DNA of 64,000 bases from Nautilus pompilius (taxonomy: Eukaryota; Mollusca; Cephalopoda; Nautilida; Nautilidae). Position 1 is the first letter of the stretch, and each line of letters starts with the position of its first letter. A model generated the notes under the pieces. That model worked only from the letters and a program-made list of their open reading frames with translations. It made no database searches and was not told where the DNA came from. Shown one piece after another: positions 48,020 through 59,399 of this stretch. Location of the stretch: the NCBI GenBank assembly GCA_018389105.1, contig JACATO010000980.1, positions 248,001 through 312,000 of the forward strand, given 5' to 3'. The translations under genes were made by a program, and so were the position numbers.

Positions 48020-50760
48020 AAATCCCTTTCTGAATGAGTTTGCTGTTGTAAAAACACCACTAACTTTTTTTCCAAATCACTACTAGCCACCATAACAAAG
48101 TTAGTGTGATAAATAAACAATGGTGATCTAGAAACCAAAAGAAAAACCACAAACTTTTCCTGCAAAAATGTTAATAATGGATATGTATCATAAAAAGTTT
48201 AAAGACTTCACAACATGTTCCTAATGGTTTAGTATATTTTAGGAACTCAGAAATGACAAATAAATATTCCTAACATTAAGCATCATGTGGGATTTAGGAC
48301 ATCTATGCAATGTTTAGAAGCAGTTATTGTATTACATACAAAACTACATTTATACAATCACAGCATAGTTCATAACTTGGTAAACCATGGGGCTGGAGCC
48401 AATTCATGGAAATAAAAGCTGTAAATCAACTTTCATAAACAAATAGTAAAGACAACAACCAACAGAGATTGTACTTCATCGACTCTACATCAGGATACCT
48501 ATATTTTCATGAAGAACTGAATAGGCATTTGCTTTTTCCAAATTTCATTTAGCCATGTACTTTGAAAATAATAAAGATAAGAAAATAGAAAAAAAAAAAT
48601 TAAATCAGTTTCAACTACACACTGCAATACAAGACAAATAAAATAAAGTCATTACTAAATTATCCAAAGTGAACAAAACTTTAATCAAATCAATCAATAA
48701 CAAGACGTGTCTTAAGTATACAGTAATGTATTCATATTTTTTTCATCCATTGAGTGGTGCATGTATCTTCAAACTACAAATAGTTAATCACAAAAAACTC
48801 AAATGCACAATTCAACAATTAGTAAAAAATCTATAACTTTCCTATCAAATAAGGCATTTTCTATATTTTACCTAAACAAATATTAGACTTGTTTCTTTGC
48901 CATTGCAGATTTCTAAATTGAAAAGGTTTTTCAGCATTACACAATGTAAAAGGATTACTTAGAAAAATTCAATTATGAGGTGCTTGTTAAATTGAGCATA
49001 AAACTGCTGATTGAAAGGCATGGGTTTTAAATACAAAACTCCTTTTGATTTAAAAATGCAATGAAATATTTAGAATGCATTAGAGGCAGCCAAAGTTGTG
49101 TTGTATTTTTCATTCTAAAATGTTGTTTTATAAAGGTTTGTATAATATGCAAGCAAAATATATGAATTCTTTTGTCTTCAATGCATTTTAATATCTTAAA
49201 TTTTTCTTCAAAGGAGTATGTCCAGAGTCTGTGTACAGGCATTTCCTTACAGTTCAACTTTGTACCATATCCCTTCACCAAAATGCTGTAGTAATCAATA
49301 TCTTTAGTTAAAGAACTGCTACAGAACTTACTAGAAACGGGGTGAAAATCAACATACTCCAAAACAAACAAAAATTTAGATCATCAAAAGATTAACTCAA
49401 TATATAAAGAAAAGTATATGAAATTAATGTAGAAAAAATATCTAGATAAAAAAACAGTACTACATATATGGAGCAACAAAAATGAGATTTCTTTTTCTGA
49501 AAAAAAAAAATTAATTACTCAGTTTAACTCACTTTTCTTAAAATGATTTCTACTTTTATCACTTAAAGTTTCTTTTTAGACATCAATACCTTTCATTTAA
49601 AATTTAATGTTAATTATTATTATAGTGCAAACGTCTTTTTTTTCCCCAATAAGTGGATACTAATTTTTTGCCAGCTAAATGCTAAAAATGCTAAGCAGTT
49701 TTCCTTATACTGAATATCAATTCAGCATCACTTTAATACACTCTTTCCAGATAAGGTTTCCTGAGGATCACATTAGATGAGACTAACTTTCAAAGAGAAA
49801 ATTTTAATTTGTAATAGCAATTCAGACATTATTATTATTATTATAACACTAGCAGTAATTCTGGGGTAGAATAAAGTGAATTATATCAAAATTACTTAAA
49901 TAATGTATATTTAATTTTCACAAGTCCATTCTTATTTAATGAAGAACTTTAATCTGAAATTCTTTTTTTCTTCAAAATTGATGTCAATCAATAGAAAAAT
50001 AACAACTATGCACCTTGAAAAAAAAGAGACGAAAATAAAATGGAATGATAGACTAAATACTTCAGAGATGATTGGGTATATTCTGCCATAAATTAAACTT
50101 CGGTAAAAGTCAGAAGAATCTATTTTCTCACATTAATTGCAGAGGGGTATTTAAATTGTTATATATTTCCCCCTAAATAGTAAGATAGCTGCTGAAACAT
50201 TTTTAAAGAGTCAATTATACTAAAAGTATACAGTTTATTCTAGATGGTCTGTTAAGAATTACATAGAAAATCTAAATTTAAGAGACTTCTGAAAGATAAT
50301 TTAGTTACAAAAGGAAATTGCCAATTTATATCTAAACTAAATTAAAGGATACGGTTGACAAAATTAACGAGGTTGAAGTCTTTTCAATCAAAAATTAGGA
50401 AAAAATTTCTTGCTTTAGGTTTCTTAAGAACAATTCCATTATAACTTCCTTGAAATTAAAAGCAAACACTTAAATTCTAGTTAAAATATTTTGCTCCTTA
50501 AATTTATATTTTGCATAATTTATTTTTTTATACTGATCATGCTTTTCCTCTTATTTTATGTCAGTAACAAAATTACTTGACATAATTTGAAACAAGATTA
50601 GTTACTTGCATCCAGAAAATGTTAACTGATGCTTTTGACAAAAGCAAACTGATCAATAGAGAAAGAAAAAAAAAAAAAAACCTTCCTCCCCATAAAAGTT
50701 CAAAACTATATTCATTTGTTGTTTGAATCATGTAAATGCATCTGAATGTTCAGGAAGGTT
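48020..50760. other. Presumed intron, no certain feature
   Basis: AT-rich and CpG-poor. A minus-strand open frame of 114 codons at 49027-49371 (FVLEYVDFHPVSSKFCSS onward, with HIFCLHIIQTF) is protein-like. I cannot assign it, and no splice sites frame it convincingly. Confidence 0.35.
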
Positions 50761-50930
50761 TCTTTATTTAGTGTGTACACTACTTTTGTTTTTCTTAAAC
50801 CATACATGTGATATTAAATTCGGGATATACAATAAATGTTGCTAAACTTTCATACAGAGCTCTAATGCCAAACAAAAACCTGATTAAAAAATTAGCATAG
50901 GAATTATCAAGTGCTAGTTAAACAGAACCT

Positions 50931-51118
50931 TCAAGCCGATTTAAATTGAGAGTCGGTCATGTATTCATTTGACAACCCAATCCGCCTGAAAATAAACAGA
51001 AGTGAATAACAAATTCAAATCTCCCAAACTGCCCACAAGAAAAATCTAAAATCAAGAGGATTTCAACTCACCTGAAATTAGATTCACCTAAACCCCAAAC
51101 AATAGTATTTGTGTCCAT
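50931..51118 (-). CDS. Candidate two-exon small ORF (33 codons)
   Basis: On the minus strand an ATG at 51118 opens MDTNTIVWGLGESNF to a donor TTTCAG|GTGAGT at 51071. After an 86-bp intron with acceptor CTGTTTATTTTCAG at 50986 it continues in frame as RRIGLSNEYMTDSQFKSA and stops at 50931. An AATAAA lies at 50763-50768. Both splice sites are close to consensus. It could be the last exons of a longer gene that starts at the 52.7-kb promoter, or an alternative 3' end of the NRF1-like transcript. The protein is not recognised. Confidence 0.35.
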
Positions 51119-51691
51119 TTTTTAAAAAATGGTTTTATTACAGAACTTGCACAATGAAAAAAAAAAGTTGAGTTTTAAAACAGTCTCAAATTTGAGACTT
51201 TCAGTTCAATGCTGTTTATGATCAAGTTTCAGAATGACATGAAAGACCCCCTCAATTCCGTATGTGCATGTACATATAAAATTTATTTATTCAAAATAAG
51301 CCATTCAAAAAAAGTGTATAAATCCTTTTACAGACATTTTTTCTTTTTTTTTTTGTAAACCCTAAATACATTTGAGTTTATTCCAGTTGTGATGAGCTGT
51401 AAAAGCCAGAAAGTCTACCTAATTTCTGCATTTCTAACAAAGCACGATATTTCATTTTGTAATATTGTACTATCAAACAAAAATCTCAATAATGCTAGAA
51501 ATATCTGAATATCCTTAACAAAAGATTAAATGGTTTAATTAGTCAATTTATTTACATTTATTAAGATATTTTAAATACACCTTAATCAAATTAAAGCATA
51601 CAATAAAGACATTAACTATTTTTTGCAATAACATGATGTTTGACAAAGAGATTTCTGCGCTGCGATTTCTAATTTTTTTTCTTTTTTCTTT

Positions 51692-51761
51692 TCAGTTTAT
51701 TATACTTCTGATATTAGCCATAACTTTTATGGCTTCAGGTAACTCATAACTCTCAATTTCA
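51692..51761 (-). CDS. Candidate 3'-terminal coding exon
   Basis: Minus strand: a long T tract and TTTTTGCAG acceptor at 51762 lead into an exon read as EIESYELPEAIKVMANIRSI then IN and a stop at 51692. It needs two incoming bases. AATAAA signals follow at 51557-51562 and 51547-51552. No upstream exon of matching phase was found. The plus strand has equally good splice signals over the same bases (acceptor at 51695, donor at 51739), so one strand's signals must be fortuitous. Confidence 0.3.
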
Positions 51762-52218
51762 CTGCAAAAACCAAAAAAAAAAAAAAAAAATAATCTCAAA
51801 ATAGGGTAAATGTTATACTGATGAAACCGCGCATAAGACGGTTAGTTAGTAGAGCAATTCTGAAATAATTAGGGAAAATCATAAGACTTCTTTCGGTGAA
51901 AACCAATGAGGGGGAAAAATCTACATTTCAACTGAAGATCATTTCTTCAAATAAATGCTAAAAAAAAGAAAACTATCCTAGAAAAATTAAATAGAAATGT
52001 AAAAAGGGGGGGGGATTATAAATCAAGTGCTTGTCTCTGGACCTCTTTTTTTGTTTTTGTTTTGTTTCTTCTCTACTATTTCTCAACATGTTCCTAATTA
52101 GCACATTTGTTGTGTTGCTCTCATGGCAATTTTAATTCAACAGATCTGTTTATTGAACATTTTTAATACCTTTAACCCAGGTTGGCTGTAGATGGGTGGG
52201 CTAGAGGATCACAGCCTG

Positions 52219-52707
52219 TTATTTTACCAACAACACAAATGTTATTTCCCTTCTAAAACGTTGCCATCTTGCGCAGCGACAACAGAGGAACGAATCCAAG
52301 TAATGCAACCCCCTTTTTTTTTTTTTTTTTTTTAAGCTTGGTACGGATGATCCAAAATAAATTCTGGGACTCCCACGGCCGTTAATGAGAATAGCTGGTG
52401 GCAAAACTACAGGTGTACTGGTACCGACTAACTCCTGCAGACAGATAAACAAGATGGCCGATGCTTGCGTTCCTCCAACAAAGCCAGAGACCGAACTAAC
52501 CCGCTTTCGATAATTTCTAAACCGGGCCGAGACCGCGGCGAACGGCCCGCCTATACCTCCTGTGATCCTCCGGAAACCATCTTTGTCGGCTGCGGGATCC
52601 GCCACGCGTCGTTTCGCAGATCTCTCGGACCGACTAAACATGTCAAGGAAAACCAAAGCCAAACCTCGCGTCTTGCCTACAGCCACGGCGCGCGTCGACG
52701 CCGCCAC
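52219..52707 (-). other. Long open frame in the CpG-rich region, probably not a gene
   Basis: This 162-codon minus-strand frame (with an internal ATG reading MFSRSERSAKRRVADPAADK) lies in intron 1, just after the strong donor at 52739. It runs into a poly-Lys stretch created by a poly-T tract. Long chance ORFs are expected in GC-rich DNA, and other frames on both strands are also open here. An internal donor (GGAG|GTATAG) could make its first part an alternative coding exon. Confidence 0.2.
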
Positions 52708-52739
52708 GAAAGAATTTCAGTCAAATAACAAACACTTAC

Positions 52740-52870
52740 CATTATGGGCGTGCGCTGAACTTTTTATGGTGCTAATAAATTCCTATAGGTCGTTTTAAAC
52801 GCAAAGTTTCCGCGGAGAACGTCCACAGTTGCCATCTGCAATCAGTAACCAAAACCAAAATGGCGTCACA
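52740..52870 (-). other. Candidate 5' non-coding exon of the leftward gene
   Basis: The donor CCATAATG|GTAAGTG at 52739 is near-perfect. Reading back, two of three frames have stops within about 50 bp and no good start codon lies in the exon, so it is probably 5' UTR. The upstream limit is a guess, placed at the ATGGCGTCAC motif near 52858. It is assigned to the NRF1-like gene because CpG depletion runs without a break from here to the identified exons. That link is inference. Confidence 0.45.
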
Positions 52871-53380
52871 TTCTTCCCCAGGCAAAGCTTTGCACCACGA
52901 CATCCGGGAACTCCGTACTTTTGACCTCCTAGTCGAAGCAATGACCTTTAGGGATCCAAATTTAATGAAATAACAATTTTTCTTCTGATAAAATGTCTCT
53001 ATTTATGCGTTTTCCAACCTACCGGCGAATAAGGGTGAAATCTATTTTAATCAAGTGTGCCGTATATAGCATTATAATAATATGTTCAGTAGTATAATGC
53101 CCCTGTGCCACCAGCCCCACGCGTTACGTGGCGCCACCTGAAGTAAACTTACGTTTTTTGACGTTTGTGTGGTGCAAAAGACGAGCAATGGCGATATTAA
53201 TTTAGCGCACAGGGTTCCAGCGACCAAGCGTTTGAGTAATGTAACCGTGAATCTGGGTCATGGACAAAACTGGCTACGAGCCAATATCAGGCTGGCGGGT
53301 GCGTGACTGTAACTACAATTTGATGGCTGAGTCAGCTGAAAATAAATATGGCGGTGATTTTCATGACGTTGGTGGGTGGG

Positions 53381-53420
53381 GGACGGACGGACGGACGGGC
53401 GGGCGAGAGAGAGAGAGGGT
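53381..53420. repeat. (GGAC)n, (GGGC)n and (GA)n compound microsatellite
   Basis: GGAC is repeated about four times, then GGGC twice, then GA about seven times, all within the CpG-rich promoter region. Confidence 0.9.
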
Positions 53421-53719
53421 CTGGGTTAGGTCCGACCGAAAAAAAAGGGGGGGGTTAAATAAACCGAGGATACCCCTGCGTCGGTATAGGGTCGGGACAT
53501 CAGCTACACGATTACAAAACAAATTATTTAGAACCCTTTTCGGGTTCGTGACCTACATTTTCCGGCTGCGGCCCTGAGTCATATTTAAGAACAAAGTTCG
53601 CGAATGCGGCAGACATGCATGTTCTTCAAGTGTGTGCGTTTATAAGCGGTATCTGATGGTGTGTTGAGAACTTACACACGCTCCGATGGTTTGCCCGTCG
53701 ATGCCGGTGTCGCAGAACT

Positions 53720-55460
53720 GGATTACGTTGGTGACCTCCATTTTCTTTTCATGCACATAACGGGAGTTTTGGCGGTCAGGATATACACTGGGCTTCTCGA
53801 AATATTATATTCATCTCGGTTAAACCATTTTAATTTCCCACAAAAGTCGATGATTAATTTCAAAGTGGGAATCGCTTTTAAAAATCGACACCCCGAACAA
53901 ATTATCACCTGCTCGATGCACGATCCAATTAATTCAGATGACAGGATCTAGCCCGCACGAACCACCTATAATAGAAAGTTAATTTTGTTAACTTTGTTAA
54001 AATACTCTATTAGTAACATTTTAAAACGTTAATCTGATAAATAACATTAAAACAAGTTTAGCACGGCTATAAATTAGTCGGAGATTTTTTAATTGAATAT
54101 TAGACAGAAAATAAACAGATATTTCTAACATTTATGTTCCTGGATCTATCATAATTTCTCCTTAATATATATATATAATCAATTAGATCTGGTAATAAGT
54201 CGACATCTTAATCATCTGAATTCTGAAAAAAATGAAAATTTAATCTTTAATTTTTTATGTCGACTTAAAATATTTTTTACAGTTCGTATCAACGAGGGGG
54301 GCACAGGCAAATACATGATAGTACCATATTTTTTTTTTTTTAAATAAAGGACTGGTAAACACCTGCACCGGTTTATCTGATCAGCTGGTATTGGTATGCT
54401 TATTAATTGCGAGCACACAATTCTTTTAAACAGCAAACAACGAACAAATGTAAATAGTCACTAAAACCACGATCCTTATAGCTTTTAGGCTCGTGAAATT
54501 GGTGCTTAATCTTCACTTTATTGCTGTATCAGTGTCATGGAGGAGCATCTGACCAAACGGAATAAACCGAAACAAAATTGGTTTCTTTTCTTCCTTCAAT
54601 TCTTAATACTTCCAGCAATTGGTGAGAAACGGGGGCGAATTTACTTCCGTAACATCGACAGTAGAGCAGGTTGCACGCTCCTATGTGCACTGGTGATGTA
54701 AGGCAGCTGTCGTTCACGGAAATGTTCAGTGAAAATTACAGAAAGTTCATCAACAAATTTACAAAACTATTTATGCACGAAACAACATATGTGAAATAAC
54801 ATTTTAAATAAATTCGTAGATAAAGAAGAATTTAATTTTCGTATAAATACATTTTGAGAGTAAGCAGAATTTATCTTTTTTTCTGTTGTTTTAAACAATC
54901 TGCTTGTGGTGAAGCAGAGAAAAGCTGAGTTCTTCAAACGGAGCAGCCTCGTTCTCCGCAACGAATCTTACCTTCACTCCAACAGCAGATACGCAAGAGA
55001 ACGAAAAAGTCTATGAAAAATCAGCAAATGTTATTGCAATTAAACTTGCCTTCATAATTTAAAGACGGTTTATTGGTGACAAACGCCAGCAATTGATGCG
55101 CATTTGCTTCCTCAGAATGTAATTAAGAATGCACCGGAAAATATATATTTAGCTGTAAGTTACAAATTTCTCGCCCCCTTGCATCATAATCATATATGAA
55201 TGTTAAGTTCGTTGAAATAAGAGCTAATTTGGAACATAATGATACTCCAGCTTCAACATCAGTATATTAATGAGGTAAACACGTGTAAACGATCTTTTTG
55301 ATACTTTATATTCGACTGAGTGCGTTAGGATGTCAAAGTGAAAACCTAATATGTGAAATATTTTCGAATAAAGGTAATTCCACAAAGAAGACAAATTTTC
55401 TCATCTATTATTTTAGTTGAATAGTTTTTTCCTAAGGATATAAATTAAAATGAACTGACA
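53720..55460. other. Intergenic or upstream sequence with normal CpG content
   Basis: CpGs are frequent, unlike the left 52 kb. Minus-strand frames at 54535-54717 (CNLLYCRCYGSKFAPVSHQL) and a donor GTGAAG|GTAAGATT at 54971 are the only coding-like signs. They do not connect to anything. Confidence 0.35.
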
Positions 55461-55461
55461 T

Positions 55462-55470
55462 TAAATAATA

Positions 55471-55504
<34 letters not shown>

Positions 55505-55554
55505 TAAGAATAAATAATAATAATAATAAAAGAAGAAGAAGAAGAAGAAGAAAA
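55462..55554. repeat. (AAT)n / (GAA)n compound microsatellite
   Basis: AAT units with interruptions are followed by about seven AGA/GAA units. The tract sits directly upstream of the coding-like exon at 55572. Confidence 0.95.
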
Positions 55555-55584
55555 GGTAAGGCTTATTTTAGCAGCACAAACTCT

Positions 55585-55761
55585 ATGCCGGACATAATTT
55601 ACACAGGAAACAGAAATTCGAACAAGCCGGTAGACTTCTCGGTGTACTCCGGCTCAGCCAATAAAAAAAGTTCTTTCAAAATGCCCTACAGGTCGCTCAA
55701 ACAAGGAGACATCTTGAATTCGATAACAGTACGTACATATGAGAAAAGCATTTTTCTGTAA
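55585..55761 (+). CDS. Candidate coding exon or small ORF, unknown protein
   Basis: On the plus strand an ATG opens MPDIIYTGNRNSNKPVDFSV, continues YSGSANKKSSFKMPYRSLKQ and ends ...RTYEKSIFL with TAA (58 codons). The composition is strongly protein-like (Ser, Asn, Lys, Pro, Gly balance, few hydrophobic runs). TTTTAG at 55571 could be an acceptor with a poor tract. A donor ACA|GTACGT at 55728 could splice the last part away. It is not recognised. It may be part of a developmental or regulatory gene reading rightward. Confidence 0.4.
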   Translation: MPDIIYTGNRNSNKPVDFSVYSGSANKKSSFKMPYRSLKQGDILNSITVRTYEKSIFL

Positions 55762-56360
55762 GGATACGCATTATATCCAGCACGATTTTTATTGGATATA
55801 ATGTGTTGAACGAATAAAGTAAAAGAAAAGAAAAAAGACAAAGAAACCCCCCCCCCCTGATTATTACTGGTTAACTAGAATGTCCGTAGACTTTCTCGGC
55901 TTACACTTAGAGAGGTGGGCTAATTAATGCTAGAGCCACAGTCGTCCGTCCCATCATATTTCGCTCTGGAGCCAGTTATAAAGGAAGGTCGGGACAGCAT
56001 TTGCAAATGGGTTGTGTGCAGAATATAGGAATGCTCGTTCATGATTCTCTTATCTAATCCGTCGAGCTATAATATAATTTATGCAACTAAAACCTTATAT
56101 ACATATACAGGTAGGTATTGTGGACATTTTAGCAATCCACTAGTTCTAAGAGCCTGCCACCTCCACCTGACGACGATATATAGTTCCAGCAGACGGTAAT
56201 CCCTCTTTTGTTCCTCCTTTCTCTCTTTAGAAAAGAAAACTTGTTGTCAGGTGTACTTACTCGACCGGGTGGGGGTGTGAATGGAAATTTCGCTCAACAA
56301 AAAAAACGGTATTTATATAAATATTTCGAGTATGGAAAATATCCAATTTGTAAACTATTA

Positions 56361-56362
<2 letters not shown>

Positions 56363-56410
<48 letters not shown>
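56363..56410. repeat. (ATT)n microsatellite
   Basis: About 16 uninterrupted ATT units. Confidence 0.95.
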
Positions 56411-56412
<2 letters not shown>

Positions 56413-56429
56413 ATGCTTTTACTTAATAT

Positions 56430-58380
56430 TTGTAGATAAAAATCTCAGATTTTTACTGCGATTTGAAGTGTTGAAAAGTTAACTTATTTTCATCATTCTA
56501 GGTTGCATTTTCATCTTCCCACTGTTTCGTAATACATTTATAAACAAGATTCCATCACGCTTCGTGATATGTCAAACCATTTCCTTTTAATGCTGAAATA
56601 ACGCACGAAATTTGTTATTCTTTTGTTCTTTATTTTTTATATTCTGTGAAGCGTTAAATCTAATGTTTTCATTAGATTTTTGGTGGTATTTGTTTTGTTG
56701 TTTTTTTTTCCAGTAGATTGATGTTCGAGGCATTTTTTGTCTAAATCAGTATTTTGTTTTCAATGAGATTATAAGTGCTGATACTTTACTTCTCGTTTTA
56801 ATTTAATACCACCAATAAACTAATTTAGATTTTTTTGTTTAAGATATTAGCAGGCAGTTTGTTGTTACTGTTTGGTTTTTCGCTTTCTGCATTTCTTTCA
56901 GCATTTTAAAATGTATTGTTTCTACTACTCCACCCCTAGGTCCATCTCGTTTGTGATTACATCACGTCGTGCGTTTCCAGTTTCCACCCCTTCCCCCCCA
57001 TAGCAGCCAGTCAAGCAGCACAATCACTCCTGACGTTTTATGACTCTCTATGGCAAACTGTTTGCGGTCCAGACTCGAATACAGTGGTGAAGTTTTCTCC
57101 AGTTAATCCCAAGGAGACATGCCGTGAGAAGAACGGTGTGTTACATTTAATCTAATCCGTGTACCTAGGAACTCAGAAAGCAACAGGTGCTCTTTTTCTG
57201 TTCTTAAGAACGCAGTTGAAAATTTATTGTATATGTAGTGTAGACCAACGCTTGTAGCGACTATCAGTTTACATAACACTAAGCCATCTGCACAACTGTT
57301 TGTTGTATTGCAATTCAAACAATATCGAAGGTTAAATAACTTTACTAATGATGAGAACCTTAATTAATTGCGTTTTGTTGATGGGTCCCACGCTCAGCGT
57401 TAATGCTAGCATTTGCATCTAATTGTTATTCTGAAAATGACCTTACTCTCAGCTTTTGGCTCATTTTATTTTTCTTTTCGTGTACCCGTTTTCTTTTTAA
57501 AATTAATTTTTGAACTGAATAAACATTTGATGAAGAATAACAACTTAATTTTACTAAATATTTTGATAATTAAATAATTTTAAACGTAACTTTAACACCT
57601 CTTTCAACTTGGTTGTTGTTTAGATTTATTCAGTTTCTTCAACATTATATCTCCTGGTGGTGCTTTATCTTCACTCCAGCCTGATGTCTGCTTTTGGTCT
57701 GACCAAGAAAAAGAATACTTATAGGTGCAATATATGGATTAATTTTATTTAAAAAAAAATTTTTTTTAATGAAAATAAAATTAAGAACTTTGACTGAATG
57801 AATTAAACATATAAACAAGTAGAGAGAAATTTGTAACTATGTTTATCATGTAATCAGTTTAATTTAATAAACTTATTCATTCTGTTGTTAGGTAACTAGA
57901 GAAAAACTTTACTAAAAGCTAGAATCAGCAACTGCATGCGTGGCCAGAGTTTGATTTTCTCACTAGTTACATCGATATAAAAAACACGTAGTATGCCATT
58001 GTTCGTTTGTGTAATGTCAGAAAGAATTATTTTTTTTTGTTTTATTAGATTTTGATTTACTCAAATGATATATTATGAGTTCCAGAAAAAATGTCCTGTT
58101 TGTACTCCAGGTTGGTTTTGGGTGGGCTCAGGTCTGATAAGAGATTATGTTGAAGTAGCTGGGCTCACCAGGTATGAAGATTTTGATGCAACATGTAAAC
58201 TTTGTTCATCTTATCTGGAAACCAGTTTTGGGTTGTTTAGCCTTCCATTATTGAAGCTGCAATTTTAAGTGAAAGATAAAACAACTGAGGATAACTTAAG
58301 AAAAAGAACAGCTTGTTAAAATGTTTTTTCTTTTAGAAATGTATGTAGTGAATTTCCTTTCAGACTTGGTTACTTACAGA
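56430..58380. other. No certain feature
   Basis: Moderately AT-rich with normal CpG. Open frames at 57103-57318 (minus) and 58065-58268 (plus, with KKCPVCTPGWFWVG and TCKLCSSYL, a Cys-containing stretch) have no recognised homology. Confidence 0.35.
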
Positions 58381-58402
58381 CTTTATTTGCTTGCTTTCGT
58401 AG

Positions 58403-58544
58403 AAAGGCTGATTTTGCTTCACGCGAGTTTCGGCGATTCAGTGCTGTGCGGCAGATATTTGAAACAGTAAACAATAAGCTTGAAAAGGAAGTGAGCCGAG
58501 GGATCCATAACCTTCCTTCCCAGCCACAGACCGTTCAGCTGTAA
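58403..58544 (+). CDS. Candidate 3'-terminal coding exon, unknown protein
   Basis: On the plus strand an acceptor TTGCTTTCGTAG at 58402 is followed by a frame (needing two incoming bases) that reads KADFASREFRRFSAVRQIFE then TVNNKLEKEVSRGIHNLPSQ and ends PQTVQL-TAA. The stretch is charged, helical and protein-like, in GC-richer DNA. No phase-matched upstream exon was found: the candidate at 55728 would leave phase 0. No AATAAA follows within 150 bp. Chance cannot be excluded. Confidence 0.3.
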
Positions 58545-59070
58545 CTTAGCTGGAGAAATCTGACACAAATCGCGCCCCGTTTGCTACCTTCTCATCTCTT
58601 TTGGTTTTTACCGTCAGAAGATGCACCACTAATCTACTAGAAACCTTTATACAGGGGGAAATGATATCAATACTTTCCCGTCTGTCGAACCACTTCTCGG
58701 ACGGTTCAGAGAGGCTTCACCCGTAGCTTTCATCTTCATGTACACGAACACTTACTGAGGGACCGTATCACAAGGTGGCTGACGGTCGCTGACCTGCTCG
58801 GGGTTTCGTCCCCTACTGTACTTGGTTATTGCGATCTATCAGCAAGAAATGTCCCCTAATTATTTTATTATACCCTCATTTTGTTTTTTTTTCGGATGAA
58901 AGAGAACATTCCGTGACTGGGAGTAAATTGAATTTTCTCCTGGAGAATTGTGATTCAGTGCCTCCCGGACGTGCTAGAATCTAATTAATTAATATTCTCC
59001 TCTCGCTTAAGTCATCCACCGTCGGAGCGGAAATAGTTTCATTCGCCGAAGAAATGTACACCGGCTGAAC

Positions 59071-59396
59071 CATGATCGATAATGCAGCCGCCAACCCGAC
59101 CCCATCGGCGGTCTCTCGCGTCCGATCAGACCAGGTTAAACCAGCGGCCCTCGGCTTTTAATTCTGGAGATTTCCGTAACATTCTCCAAGGCGTCCCGAG
59201 TTTGCACATATCATTCCCAGCCAGCCCTTCAGAACTTATACCGACCGTTAATCGTCGGACTTCGGTTCAAGGTTCCGCCAGGCAGAGAAAAGCGTGCGCG
59301 AAGTTTGGTACTCTATCTAGAGCATGGCGTGACTTATTGGTCAGTTATAGCACCGCGAAAGCGGGGAAAACACTAACGACAGAGGATCTGGTATAG
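59071..59396 (+). other. Overlapping open frames in a GC-rich block
   Basis: An ATG at 59071 in good context (AACCATGA) opens MIDNAAANPTPSAVSRVRSD and meets a possible donor CAG|GTTAAA near 59133. A second frame from 59082 is open for 104 codons. The surrounding 58.7-59.4 kb is CpG-rich like a promoter or regulatory block. I cannot choose between a first exon and non-coding regulatory DNA. Confidence 0.25.
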
Positions 59397-59399
59397 ATC

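Larger units (their letters stand above)
52250..53720. promoter_or_regulatory. CpG-rich promoter region
   Basis: CpG density rises abruptly here after 52 kb of CpG-poor DNA. The region holds CpG-dense blocks at 52370-52720 and 52800-53600, ATGGC-type (YY1-like) motifs at 52451, 52857 and 53348, and an NRF1-like AGCGCACGCCC sequence on the minus strand at 52746-52756. Minus-strand splice donors at 52739 (AATG|GTAAGTG) and 53152 (AAAC|GTAAGT) mark possible first exons. I infer a TATA-less promoter for the leftward gene, possibly bidirectional. Confidence 0.6.

Noticed and set aside
52465..52798. Plus-strand open frames in the CpG-rich region
   Set aside because: They overlap each other and the minus-strand frame, have no domain, and are expected by chance in GC-rich sequence.
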